This document shows, piece after piece, positions 42,909-50,543 of a stretch of 64,000 bases of DNA. A program made the translations under genes and the position numbers. How positions within the stretch are numbered: position 1 is the stretch's first letter; each line of letters opens with the position of its first letter. Source of the stretch: Streptomyces sp. CG1 (GTDB lineage: Bacteria > Actinomycetota > Actinomycetes > Streptomycetales > Streptomycetaceae); the NCBI RefSeq assembly GCF_041080625.1, contig NZ_CP163518.1, positions 1,674,001-1,738,000 on the forward strand, read 5' to 3'. The notes under the pieces are model-generated. The model was not told the DNA's origin. It searched no databases and saw only the letters and a program-made list of their open reading frames with translations.

Positions 42909-43790
42909 CTAGGGGGCGAGGATCACCGAGCGGGTGAGGTGGCGCGGCTGGTCGGGGTCGAGTCCTCGGGCGGCGGCGACGGCGACCGCGAGCCGCTGGA
43001 CCCGGACGAGTTCGGCGAGCGGGTCGAGTCCGCCGTCGATCCACAACCCGCCGGTCGCGCGCACCTGTTGGGCGAGTCCTTCGGGTGCCGCGCCGAGCAT
43101 CCAGGTGGCCGTGCCCTCGGTGGTGACGCTGATCGGGCCGTGCCGGTACTCCATCGCCGGGTACGCCTCGGTCCAGGACAGCGAGGCCTCGCGCATCTTC
43201 AGCCCGGCTTCGTTGGCTATCCCGACGGTCCAGCCGCGCCCGAGGAAGGTGAACTGGGTGCAGGAGACCAGCCCTTCGGGAAGAGAAGTGGAGAGGGCCG
43301 TGCGCGCGTCGGCGACGACGGAGTCGGTGTGCAGGCCGAGATGGGCGCGCAGGAGGGTGAGGGTGGTGGTGGCGAACCGGGTCTGGACGACGGAGCGTTC
43401 GTCGGCGAAGTCCAGTACGACGAGGTCGTCGGCGGCGGACATGACGGGTGTGGCGGGGTCGGCGGTGACGGCGGTGGTGCGGGTCCGCCCCCTCAACTCG
43501 CCCAGCAGTTGAAGCACTTCGGTCGTCGTACCGGAGCGGGTGAGGGCGACGACCCGGTCGTACGCGCGCCCGTACGGGAACTCGGAGGCCGCGAACGCGT
43601 CGGTCTCGCCCTGGCCCGCGCCCTCCCGCAGACCGGCCACGGCCTGTGCCATGAAGTACGAGGTCCCGCACCCCACGATCGCGACCCGCTCCCCCGGCTT
43701 CGGCAGCGCGTCCCGGTGCCGCCCCGCCGCCTCGGCCGCCCGCATCCAGCACTCCGGCTGGCTGTTCAGCTCGTCCTCGACATGAGTCAT
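42909..43790 (-). CDS. SIS-domain sugar isomerase (AgaS/GlmS-like)
   Basis: A 293-residue two-SIS protein. The first SIS domain has VAIVGCGTSYFMAQAVAGL and ALTRSGTTTEVLQLL; the second has FTFLGRGWTVGIANEAGLKMRE and AMEYRHGPISV. This is the layout of glucosamine-6-phosphate deaminase/isomerase AgaS and of the GlmS isomerase half. It would act on a ketose or amino-sugar phosphate. ATG at 43790 has GGGGGAGGG upstream. It is divergent from the DeoR gene with a palindromic spacer. It is separated from the aldolase by the 173-bp element. Confidence 0.85.
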   Translation of the reverse strand: MTHVEDELNSQPECWMRAAEAAGRHRDALPKPGERVAIVGCGTSYFMAQAVAGLREGAGQGETDAFAASEFPYGRAYDRVVALTRSGTTTEVLQLLGELRGRTRTTAVTADPATPVMSAADDLVVLDFADERSVVQTRFATTTLTLLRAHLGLHTDSVVADARTALSTSLPEGLVSCTQFTFLGRGWTVGIANEAGLKMREASLSWTEAYPAMEYRHGPISVTTEGTATWMLGAAPEGLAQQVRATGGLWIDGGLDPLAELVRVQRLAVAVAAARGLDPDQPRHLTRSVILAP

Positions 43791-43811
43791 GCCCACACCC
43801 TCCCCCTTGCT

Positions 43812-43851
43812 GATTGCTCCTGCAAGATATAGCGATCTTTCGAGCACAATC
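43812..43851 (+). promoter_or_regulatory. Nested palindromes between SIS and DeoR genes
   Basis: GATTG...CAATC flank AAGAT-ATAGCG-ATCTT in the divergent spacer. A likely operator for the DeoR product, giving autoregulation and control of the SIS gene. Confidence 0.5.
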
Positions 43852-43957
43852 AAGCATTGGAGCGCAAAGCGGGTGCGCTAGGGTCGCCAAGGAATCGGAG
43901 TGCGGTCGGCGAGCGACCGGGGAACGACCGCGGAACGGTCGGAGAACGGAGGCGCGG

Positions 43958-44737
43958 ATGTCCCGGGACGCCCGCTGGAAGACGCTGCTGGAACTGCTCG
44001 TCGAGCGCGGCCGGCTGGAGGTCGAGGAGGCGGCGGCCGAGCTGGATGTGTCGGCGGCGACGATCCGCCGGGACTTCGACCAGCTCGCCGAGCAGCAGAT
44101 GCTGGTGCGCACCCGGGGCGGAGCGGTGGTGCACGGTGTGTCGTACGAACTCCCGCTGCGCTACAAGACGGCCCGGCGCGCCTCGGAGAAGCAGCGCATC
44201 GCCAAGGCGGTGGCAGAACTCGTCTCCCCCGGCGAGGCGGTGGGGCTGACCGGCGGTACGACCAGCACGGAGGTGGCCCGCGCCCTGGCCGTACGCGGCG
44301 ACCTGTCCACCGGTTCGCCCGCGCTGACCGTCGTCACCAACGCCCTCAACATCGCCAACGAGCTGGCCGTACGGCCTCAGTTCAAGATCGTGGTGACGGG
44401 CGGGGTGGCGCGCCCGCAGTCGTACGAACTCATCGGCCCGCTCGCGGACGGGATACTCGGACAGATCACGCTCGACGTGGCCGTGCTCGGTGTGGTCGCG
44501 TTCGACGTCACGCATGGCGCGGCCGCCCATGACGAGGCGGAGGCCGCCATCAACCGGCTGCTGTGCGAGCGCGCCGAGCGGGTGGTGGTCGCCGCGGACT
44601 CCAGCAAGCTGGGCCGGCGGGCGTTCGCCCGGATCTGCGGGGCGGAGCTGGTGGACACGCTCGTGACGGACACGGCGGTGGGGCAGGAGACGGTACGCCG
44701 CTTCGAGGAGGCGGGCGTCCGGGTCCTCGCGGTGTGA
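43958..44737 (+). CDS. DeoR-family repressor of the sugar-phosphate locus
   Basis: A 259-residue DeoR/GlpR protein. The winged helix region contains LEVEEAAAELDVSAATIRRDFDQLAEQQ. The sensor domain has GLTGGTTSTEVARAL, TNALNIANEL, VVTGGVARPQSYELIGP and a C-terminal VVAADSSKLGRRAF. It is divergent from the SIS isomerase with a nested palindrome between, which supports it as the local repressor. Related sugar-phosphates are the expected ligands. GGAGAACGGAGG precedes the ATG at 43958. A second DeoR gene is at 18499. Confidence 0.9.
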   Translation: MSRDARWKTLLELLVERGRLEVEEAAAELDVSAATIRRDFDQLAEQQMLVRTRGGAVVHGVSYELPLRYKTARRASEKQRIAKAVAELVSPGEAVGLTGGTTSTEVARALAVRGDLSTGSPALTVVTNALNIANELAVRPQFKIVVTGGVARPQSYELIGPLADGILGQITLDVAVLGVVAFDVTHGAAAHDEAEAAINRLLCERAERVVVAADSSKLGRRAFARICGAELVDTLVTDTAVGQETVRRFEEAGVRVLAV

Positions 44738-44794
44738 GGGGAGGCCGGCACGGACAGGGTCGGCGTGCGCCAAGTCCCACAGGACGCACCCGGC

Positions 44795-44810
44795 TCAGAC
44801 ACGTCTGAGG
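44795..44810 (+). terminator. Likely hairpin terminator between convergent genes
   Basis: CTCAGA-CACG-TCTGAG, a perfect 6-bp stem in the 106-bp spacer between the DeoR and DUF5519-like genes. It lacks a T-tract, as is usual in high-GC actinomycetes. Confidence 0.5.
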
Positions 44811-44843
44811 TGGGCCATCACAGAGTCGTGGCAGGCGCCCGGT

Positions 44844-45239
44844 TCAGATGCGGCTGAGGTCGGTCTTCACGAACCCCGCGCCGCGCTGGTCGTTGCAGCC
44901 GGTCGGCGGTCTGTCGAGCGGGTCGGGCCAGGCCTGTTGGGCCTGCAGCGCCACGCTCACCAGCGTCAGCAGCAGATCGACGTCGCTCGCGGCGTCGAGT
45001 CGGATGGTCACCCACTGCGAGCCGGGCACGACCCTGATCGCACCCGAGCCCTTGAAGTCCTTGGCGAACCGTCTGATCGCCCGGTCGGTCAGCCGCAGAT
45101 CGACATCGCGCTCCGAGTGGAAGTGGGCGATCTCGCCCTGGGCCGAACTCACCGCCTGTCCCAGGCCGCAGCTCGGGACCGCCTGATTCAGGTCGGGCCA
45201 GGTCGCCAGTTGCGCGAGCGCGCGCGAGGCCAACGTCAT
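44844..45239 (-). CDS. Luciferase/DUF5519-family protein
   Basis: A 131-residue protein. The core IAHFHSERDVDLRLTDRAIRRF followed by GSGAIRVVPGSQWVTIRLDAASDVDLLLTLVSVALQ resembles the actinomycete 'luciferase family' small protein (DUF5519). No catalytic motif for luciferase proper is seen, so the family name may mislead. Function is unknown. It ends in TDLSRI, and a degraded duplicate of this tail lies in the spacer downstream. It starts with ATG at 45239. Confidence 0.7.
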   Translation of the reverse strand: MTLASRALAQLATWPDLNQAVPSCGLGQAVSSAQGEIAHFHSERDVDLRLTDRAIRRFAKDFKGSGAIRVVPGSQWVTIRLDAASDVDLLLTLVSVALQAQQAWPDPLDRPPTGCNDQRGAGFVKTDLSRI

Positions 45240-45257
45240 GGGCCCATCATGGCCCGC

Positions 45258-45524
45258 TCACTCGTCGGCAACCAGCTCGTGAACAAGCATTAACCAAGCC
45301 GTTTCCCGCCACTGACCGGGCATGCGCACCCGGGAACCACCCGAACAGGACATGTGCCATGCCTCGTTGACACCCTCGCCGTCCCGGAAGAGCACAAGTC
45401 GGCGCAGGTCACGGCCATATCGCTCAGCCTGCACCCCTATGGATCCCGTCGGCGGGTGTCCGGAACCGGCCCACCGTACGGGCGAGGACCGATGGCGCCG
45501 ATGCGGGTGACGACGGAGAGCCAC
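45258..45524 (-). CDS. Possible small gene with a TTA codon
   Basis: A weakly supported 88-residue frame ending VHELVADE. The C-terminal half (RYGRDLRRLVLFRDGEG..., then ETAWLMLVHEL) has plausible helices and amino acid use; the N-terminal part reads Arg/Pro-rich like a shadow. Third-position bias is only moderate. One Leu is TTA, the rare codon read by the bldA tRNA in Streptomyces. A shorter start is likely if it is real. The rest of this 340-bp spacer holds no recognised feature. Confidence 0.25.
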   Translation of the reverse strand: MALRRHPHRRHRSSPVRWAGSGHPPTGSIGVQAERYGRDLRRLVLFRDGEGVNEAWHMSCSGGSRVRMPGQWRETAWLMLVHELVADE

Positions 45525-45543
45525 CTCACCCCGGCCCCACTCC

Positions 45544-45600
45544 CTTGCCCCGCCCTCGCATCCCGCCTAGCCTGAGTTTGTGCCGCAAATAAACAAACTC
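45544..45600 (+). promoter_or_regulatory. Predicted leaderless promoter with operator over the start codon
   Basis: -35 TTGCCC at 45544-45549, -10 TAGCCT at 45568-45573, and GTG at 45580. An 8-bp perfect inverted repeat GAGTTTGT-N11-ACAAACTC (45574-45600) spans the GTG. Confidence 0.5.
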
Positions 45601-46794
45601 CGATCGCACAGTGTCGTGCCGGACGCCGCCCGTGACCTCACCCGCCTCCGCATCGCCCTCACCGCCTTCTTCGCCCTGGACGGCTTCATCTTCGCGGGCT
45701 GGGTGGTCCGGATCCCCGCCATCAAGCAGCAGACCCACGCCTCCGCCGGCGATCTGGGCCTGGCCCTGCTCGGTGTCTCCGCCGGTGCCGTCGTCACCAT
45801 GACCCTCATCGGGCGGCTCTGCCGTCGCTACGGCAGCCTTCCGGTCACCGTGGTGTGCGCGGTGGCACTCTCCCTCAGCGTCAGCCTGCCCCCGCTGACC
45901 CACTCCGCGCCCGCCCTCGGCGCCGTACTGCTCGTCTTCGGCGCCGCCTACGGCGCTATCAACGTCGCGTTCAACAGCGCGGCCGTCGACCTGGTGGCCG
46001 CGTTGCGGCGGCCGATCATGCCCACGTTCCATGCCGCGTTCAGCCTCGGCGGCATGATCGGCGCCGGCCTCGGCGGGCTGGTCGCCGGTGCGCTCTCCCC
46101 CACCCGCCATCTGTTCGGCCTCACCCTGACCGGACTGCTCGTCACGGCCGTCGCCGGACGCACCTTGCTGCGACAGGAGCCGCCCGCGCCCGCCGACCGG
46201 CCCGCGCCCTCGCCCACGGAGGCGGACCGCGGCGGACCGCGGCGCACCGGCAGCCGCGGGCTGGTCGCCGTCTTCGGACTGATCGCCCTGTGCACCGCCT
46301 ACGGCGAGGGCGCCATGGCCGACTGGGGCGCGCTCCACCTCCAGCAGGATCTCGCGGCGTCGTCCGGCGTGGCGGCGGCCGGATACGCGTGCTTCGCGCT
46401 GGCCATGACCGTGGGCCGGGCGACCGGCACGACCCTCCTGGAGCGGCTCGGCCGGTCCCGGACCGTGATCGCCGGCGGCACCGTCGCGGCGGCGGGCATG
46501 CTGCTCGGCTCGCTGGCGCCCTCCGTGTGGGCCGCGCTGATCGGCTTCGCCGTCACCGGGCTCGGACTCGCGAACCTCTTCCCGGTCGCCGTGGAGCGGG
46601 CGGGCTCGCTGACGGGTCCGTCCGGTGTGGCCGTCGCCTCGACGCTGGGTTACGGCGGCATGCTGCTCGGGCCGCCCGCGATCGGGTTCATGGCCGACTG
46701 GTTCTCCCTGCCGGCCGCACTCACCAGCGTGGCCGCGCTGGCCGCCGTCGCCGCGGTCATCGGGGTGGCCACACGGCGGACGACGGGCAGTTGA
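45580..46794 (+). CDS. MFS transporter (12-TM exporter)
   Basis: A 404-residue major facilitator with twelve hydrophobic segments. The N-terminal part has FALDGFIFAGWVVRIPAIK and an MFS motif A region GRLCRRYGSLPVTV. The central loop is Pro/Arg-rich (DRPAPSPTEADRGGPRRTG). The GTG at 45580 lies six bases after TAGCCT and inside a palindrome, so a leaderless, repressed transcript is inferred. Substrate is unknown. The next gene is a mycothiol-dependent enzyme 50 bp on, which could act with it in detoxification. Confidence 0.85.
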   Translation: MPQINKLRSHSVVPDAARDLTRLRIALTAFFALDGFIFAGWVVRIPAIKQQTHASAGDLGLALLGVSAGAVVTMTLIGRLCRRYGSLPVTVVCAVALSLSVSLPPLTHSAPALGAVLLVFGAAYGAINVAFNSAAVDLVAALRRPIMPTFHAAFSLGGMIGAGLGGLVAGALSPTRHLFGLTLTGLLVTAVAGRTLLRQEPPAPADRPAPSPTEADRGGPRRTGSRGLVAVFGLIALCTAYGEGAMADWGALHLQQDLAASSGVAAAGYACFALAMTVGRATGTTLLERLGRSRTVIAGGTVAAAGMLLGSLAPSVWAALIGFAVTGLGLANLFPVAVERAGSLTGPSGVAVASTLGYGGMLLGPPAIGFMADWFSLPAALTSVAALAAVAAVIGVATRRTTGS

Positions 46795-46844
46795 TCCGGA
46801 AAGGACACACCTTCGTCCGCACTTCATCCGGCAGACTCACCCCC

Positions 46845-47579
46845 ATGGACACTGCCGACTTCCTTCAGACCCTGGACCGCGAGGGCCGGCTGCTCGCTGC
46901 GGCCGCCGAAGCCGCGGGGACCGACGCCAAGGTGCCCACCTGCCCGGAGTGGCAGGTGCGGGATCTGCTGCGGCACATCGGCGCGGTGCACCGCTGGGCC
47001 GCCGGTTTCGTCGCCGACGGACTCACCGCGCCGCGCCCCCTGGACGACGCGCCGGACCTGGACGGCGCCGAGCTGGTGGACTGGTACCGGGACAGTCACC
47101 GCCTGCTGGTCGGCACCCTGGCCGCCGCGCCCGCCGACACGGAGTGCTGGGCCTTCCTTCCGGCACCCAGCCCCCTGGCGTTCTGGGCCCGCCGGCAGGC
47201 ACACGAGACGACCGTCCACCGCTACGACGCGGAGGCGGCACGCGGCGGTACGGCGTCCCCGGTCGCGCCGGGCTTCGCGGCGGACGGCATCGACGAACTG
47301 CTGCGCGGTTTCCATGCCCGCTCCAGGAGCCGCCTGCGCACGGAGGAGCCGCGGGTGCTGCGGGTGCGCGCGCTGAACGCGGGGGCGGACGCGGTGTGGA
47401 CCGTACGGCTCACGGCCGAGCCGCCGGTGACCGTGCGGGAAGAGGGCGGGGAGGCCGAGGCCGAACTGTCCGGTCCCGCCGAGGAGTTGTATCTCGCCCT
47501 GTGGAACCGGAGGCCCGTGCCGAGCGTGTCCGGTGACCACTCCCTCGCCGCGCTGTGGCAGGAGAAGGGCGGCATCTGA
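46845..47579 (+). CDS. Maleylpyruvate isomerase/DinB-like mycothiol-dependent protein
   Basis: A 244-residue protein. The N-terminal DinB-like helical bundle carries the metal-binding VPTCPEWQVRDLLRHIGAVHRWA and QAHETTVHRYD regions with His residues. The C-terminal part (residues 150-244) is the beta domain of the mycothiol maleylpyruvate isomerase group. Actinomycetes use these to transfer mycothiol or isomerise aromatic ring-cleavage products (established in Corynebacterium). The reaction here is unknown. A paralogue is at 59050. Confidence 0.8.
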   Translation: MDTADFLQTLDREGRLLAAAAEAAGTDAKVPTCPEWQVRDLLRHIGAVHRWAAGFVADGLTAPRPLDDAPDLDGAELVDWYRDSHRLLVGTLAAAPADTECWAFLPAPSPLAFWARRQAHETTVHRYDAEAARGGTASPVAPGFAADGIDELLRGFHARSRSRLRTEEPRVLRVRALNAGADAVWTVRLTAEPPVTVREEGGEAEAELSGPAEELYLALWNRRPVPSVSGDHSLAALWQEKGGI

Positions 47580-47586
47580 CACCCGG

Positions 47587-47985
47587 TCAGTCAGCTTCGG
47601 CCAGCATCCGGGCCAGCACCGCGCGCTGCACGGGCCGCACCTCGCCGTGCAGCGCTCGCCCCTTCGCCGTGAGCGCCACCCGCACCCCGCGCCGGTCCTC
47701 GGCGCACATGGCGCGCTCGACCAGACCGTCCTTCTCCAGGCGGCCGATCAGCCGGGACAGCGCGCTCTGGCTGAGGTGGACACGCTCGGAGATCTCCTGC
47801 ACACGGAAGGCGCACCCGTCGCCCTCCGCCGAACCTTCCGCGAGCAGGTCGAGGACCTCGAAGTCACTGGCGCACAGGCCGTGTCCGTGCAACTCGCGGT
47901 CCAGCTCGCACTGGGTGCGGGCATGCAGCGCGAGGATGTCCCGCCACTGCTCCACGAGCGCCTGCTCGGCCCTGTTCGACGCCAT
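47587..47985 (-). CDS. MarR-family transcriptional regulator
   Basis: A 132-residue MarR protein. The winged helix spans FRVQEISERVHLSQSALSRLIGRLEKDGLVERAMCAEDRRG. It lacks Cys sensors other than those at positions around 65 and 90 (CAF, AMCAED), which may be redox-active. It is divergent from the DHA2-type MFS gene, with a 23-bp palindrome over that promoter. ATG at 47985. Repression of the exporter is the likely role, relieved by a drug-like ligand. Confidence 0.9.
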   Translation of the reverse strand: MASNRAEQALVEQWRDILALHARTQCELDRELHGHGLCASDFEVLDLLAEGSAEGDGCAFRVQEISERVHLSQSALSRLIGRLEKDGLVERAMCAEDRRGVRVALTAKGRALHGEVRPVQRAVLARMLAEAD

Positions 47986-48034
47986 GGGCGCACCGTAGCA
48001 GAGAAGCAAGATTATTGCATCGGAATTAAATGCT

Positions 48035-48063
48035 TTTACATTGAATGCATGCGCATGTAGTCT
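48035..48063 (+). promoter_or_regulatory. Promoter with overlapping MarR operator
   Basis: TTTACA (48035-48040), 17-bp spacer, TAGTCT (48058-48063), ATG at 48071. The palindrome TACAT-N13-ATGTA (48037-48059) runs from -35 to -10. Confidence 0.65.
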
Positions 48064-48070
48064 CGCCGGC

Positions 48071-49561
48071 ATGACCTCTCCGCTCAACCCTTCCGCGGCG
48101 CCGTCCCCGGCGGTTCGCTGGACCCCCCGGCTGTGGGGCACCCTGCTGGTGCTCTGCGCGGCGATGTTCCTGGACGCGCTGGACGTGTCTATGGTCGGCG
48201 TCGCACTGCCGTCCATCGGCTCGGACCTGTACCTGTCCACGTCGACGCTGCAATGGATCGTCAGCGGCTACATCCTGGGCTACGGCGGCCTGCTGCTCCT
48301 CGGCGGCCGCACCGCCGACCTGCTCGGCCGGCGTCAGGTGTTCCTCGTCGCCCTCGGCGTCTTCGCGCTCGCCTCGCTGCTCGGCGGGCTCGTGGACTCG
48401 GGTCCGCTGCTGATCGCCAGCCGTTTCATCAAGGGCCTGAGCGCGGCCTTCACGGCACCGGCCGGCCTGTCGATCATCACCACGACGTTCCCGGAGGGCC
48501 CGCTGCGCAATCGCGCGCTCTCCATCTACACGACCTGCGCCGCCACCGGCTTCTCCATGGGCCTGGTGCTCTCGGGCCTGCTCACCGAGGCCAGCTGGCG
48601 CTTCACCATGCTGCTGCCCGCGCCGATCGCGCTGGTCGCGCTCCTCGCCGGCCTGCGGCTGCTGCCGCGCAGCGCCCGCGAGGAGAACCACGACGGTTAC
48701 GACATCCCCGGCGCCGTCCTCGGTACTGCGTCGATGCTGCTGCTGGTCTTCACCGTCGTCCAGGCCCCCGAGGCCGGCTGGGCCTCGGCCCGCACCCTGC
48801 TGTCCTTCGCCGCCGTCGTGGTCTTGCTGACCGCGTTCGTCCTCATCGAGCGGCGCTCGCCGAGCCCGCTGATCCGGCTGGGCGTGCTGCGCTCGGGCAG
48901 CCAGGTCCGCGCCCAGCTCGGCGCGGTCGCCTTCTTCGGCTCGTACGTCGGCTTCCAGTTCCTGACGACGCTGTACATGCAGTCCCTGCTCGGCTGGTCG
49001 GCGCTGCACACGGCGCTCGCGTTCCTGCCGGCGGGCGCGCTGGTGGCGGTGTCCTCCACCAAGGTCGGCGCGATCGTCGACCGGTTCGGCACGCCCCGGC
49101 TGATCGCGGCCGGCTTCGCCTTCATGGTCCTCGGCTACGCGCTGTTCCTGCGCGTCGATCTCGACCCGGTGTACGCGGCCGTGATCCTGCCGTCCATGCT
49201 GCTGATCGGCGCGGCGTGCGCGCTGGTCTTCCCGTCGCTCAACATCCAGGCCACCAACGGGGTCGAGGACCACGAGCAGGGCATGGTCTCCGGGCTGCTC
49301 AACACCTCGGTACAGGTGGGCGGCGCGATCTTCCTGGCGGTGGTCACGGCCGTGGTGACGGCCGGCGCTCCCGCGCACGCCACCCCGCAGACCGTGCTCG
49401 ACAGCTACCGACCGGGCTTCATGGTCGTCACGGGCGTCGCGGCAGCCGGCCTGCTGATCACCCTCACCGGCCTGCGCAGCCGTCGTACGCAGCCGTCCGT
49501 TGTCGTCGCCAGGTCCACCGTGAAGGAGGCGGAAGCGGAGCGCGTGGCGGTCCGTGACTAG
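48071..49561 (+). CDS. DHA2-family MFS drug exporter (EmrB/QacA-like)
   Basis: A 496-residue transporter with 14 expected membrane segments. Signature motifs include MFLDALDVSMVGVALPSIG (motif D1), GRTADLLGRRQVFL (motif A) and an antiporter-like GLVLSGLL. It would export hydrophobic drugs with proton exchange. MarR is divergent next to it. The ATG at 48071 is seven bases after TAGTCT, so a leaderless message is likely; an upstream ATG at 48041 lies in the promoter. A strong hairpin terminator follows at 49578. Confidence 0.9.
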   Translation: MTSPLNPSAAPSPAVRWTPRLWGTLLVLCAAMFLDALDVSMVGVALPSIGSDLYLSTSTLQWIVSGYILGYGGLLLLGGRTADLLGRRQVFLVALGVFALASLLGGLVDSGPLLIASRFIKGLSAAFTAPAGLSIITTTFPEGPLRNRALSIYTTCAATGFSMGLVLSGLLTEASWRFTMLLPAPIALVALLAGLRLLPRSAREENHDGYDIPGAVLGTASMLLLVFTVVQAPEAGWASARTLLSFAAVVVLLTAFVLIERRSPSPLIRLGVLRSGSQVRAQLGAVAFFGSYVGFQFLTTLYMQSLLGWSALHTALAFLPAGALVAVSSTKVGAIVDRFGTPRLIAAGFAFMVLGYALFLRVDLDPVYAAVILPSMLLIGAACALVFPSLNIQATNGVEDHEQGMVSGLLNTSVQVGGAIFLAVVTAVVTAGAPAHATPQTVLDSYRPGFMVVTGVAAAGLLITLTGLRSRRTQPSVVVARSTVKEAEAERVAVRD

Positions 49562-49577
49562 GGGGAAGCCTCCGATT

Positions 49578-49619
49578 GCGCGCCCGGCGGGGCTGGTTGC
49601 TCCGCCGGGCGCGCTTCTG
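49578..49619 (+). terminator. Strong 13-bp hairpin terminator
   Basis: GCGCGCCCGGCGG pairs perfectly with CCGCCGGGCGCGC across an 11-nt loop, followed by TTCTGT. It ends the exporter transcript. Confidence 0.8.
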
Positions 49620-49632
49620 TGAGGCTGGGGGA

Positions 49633-49917
49633 ATGTACGCATACGGGGGACCCCGTGCCAAAGCCCAACAGGACGCGGCGACAGTGGAGATCGGGTATGC
49701 GCTGGTGAGCGCGACCTTCGCGGCGGCGGTGCTGTTCGGAGCCGTCGCCGGTCCCGCGCTTCTCTTCGATCTGCCGCATCTGCTGTCCAAGACCCTGCTG
49801 CGGCTCGGCACGGCGGTGGCACCGCTCGTGTTCGTGGCCCGGGTGGTCAGTGTGCTGGTGCGTTTCCGGCAGGCGGCTCAGCCCAGCCAGCCGGGCCGTA
49901 CCAACCCGGACTCGTAG
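49633..49917 (+). CDS. Small membrane protein, DUF6332-like
   Basis: A 94-residue protein with two hydrophobic helices (YALVSATFAAAVLFGAVAG and a second near residue 62-80). The N-terminal QQDAATVEIGYALV pattern recalls a Streptomyces family (DUF6332) of unknown function. ATG at 49633 is preceded by GGGGGA. Its 3' end overlaps the response regulator tail by 40 bp. No role can be assigned. Confidence 0.65.
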   Translation: MYAYGGPRAKAQQDAATVEIGYALVSATFAAAVLFGAVAGPALLFDLPHLLSKTLLRLGTAVAPLVFVARVVSVLVRFRQAAQPSQPGRTNPDS

Positions 49918-50543
49918 GCCATCACGACAAGTTGGGCACGGTCCCGTGCGCCCAGCTTCACCATCGTGCGGCTCACATGAGTCTTGGCCGTGAGCGGGCT
50001 GACCACCAGCCGACGGGCGATCTCCTCGTTGGACAGGCCGATGCCGACCAGCGCCATCACCTCCCGCTCCCGCTCGGTGAGCCGGCCGAGGGCGTCCGCC
50101 GCCGCGGGTTCCTTGGAGCGGGCCGCGAACTCGGCGATCAGCCGGCGAGTGACGCCCGGCGACAGCAGCGCGTCACCCTGGACCACCGCCCGTACCGCGC
50201 GCAGGAGTTCGTCCGGCTCGGTGTCCTTGACCAGGAACCCCGAGGCGCCGGAGCGGATCGCCTCGAAGACGTACTCGTCCAGCTCGAAGGTGGTGAGCAT
50301 GACCACCTTCACGTCCTTGAGCTCCGCGTCCGCGGTGATGCGCCGGGTCGTGGCGAGCCCGTCCAGCAGGGGCATGCGGATGTCCATCAGGACGACGTCC
50401 GGCCGCAGTTCGCGCACCTGACGCACCGCCTCCTCACCGTCGGAGGCCTCCCCGGCCACCTCGATGTCCGGCTGTGCGTCGAGCAACGCCCTGAAGCCGG
50501 CCCGCACCAACGACTGGTCGTCGGCGAGCAGTACCCGGATCAC
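49878..50543 (-). CDS. NarL/FixJ-family response regulator
   Basis: A 221-residue two-component regulator. The receiver has the acidic pair and phospho-Asp in LLADDQSLVR and PDVVLMDIRMPLLDG, and Lys in GFLVKDTEP. The LuxR-type DNA-binding region is LTEREREVMALVGIGLSNEEIARRL. The GTG at 50543 overlaps the kinase stop by four bases (GTGA). The cognate partner is the histidine kinase at 50540. The regulon is unknown; the small membrane protein and MFS are neighbours. Confidence 0.92.
   Translation of the reverse strand: MIRVLLADDQSLVRAGFRALLDAQPDIEVAGEASDGEEAVRQVRELRPDVVLMDIRMPLLDGLATTRRITADAELKDVKVVMLTTFELDEYVFEAIRSGASGFLVKDTEPDELLRAVRAVVQGDALLSPGVTRRLIAEFAARSKEPAAADALGRLTEREREVMALVGIGLSNEEIARRLVVSPLTAKTHVSRTMVKLGARDRAQLVVMAYESGLVRPGWLG

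Noticed and set aside
48026..49822. A 598-codon leftward frame
   Set aside because: Antisense to the DHA2 exporter; translation is Gln/Gly/Arg-rich shadow.
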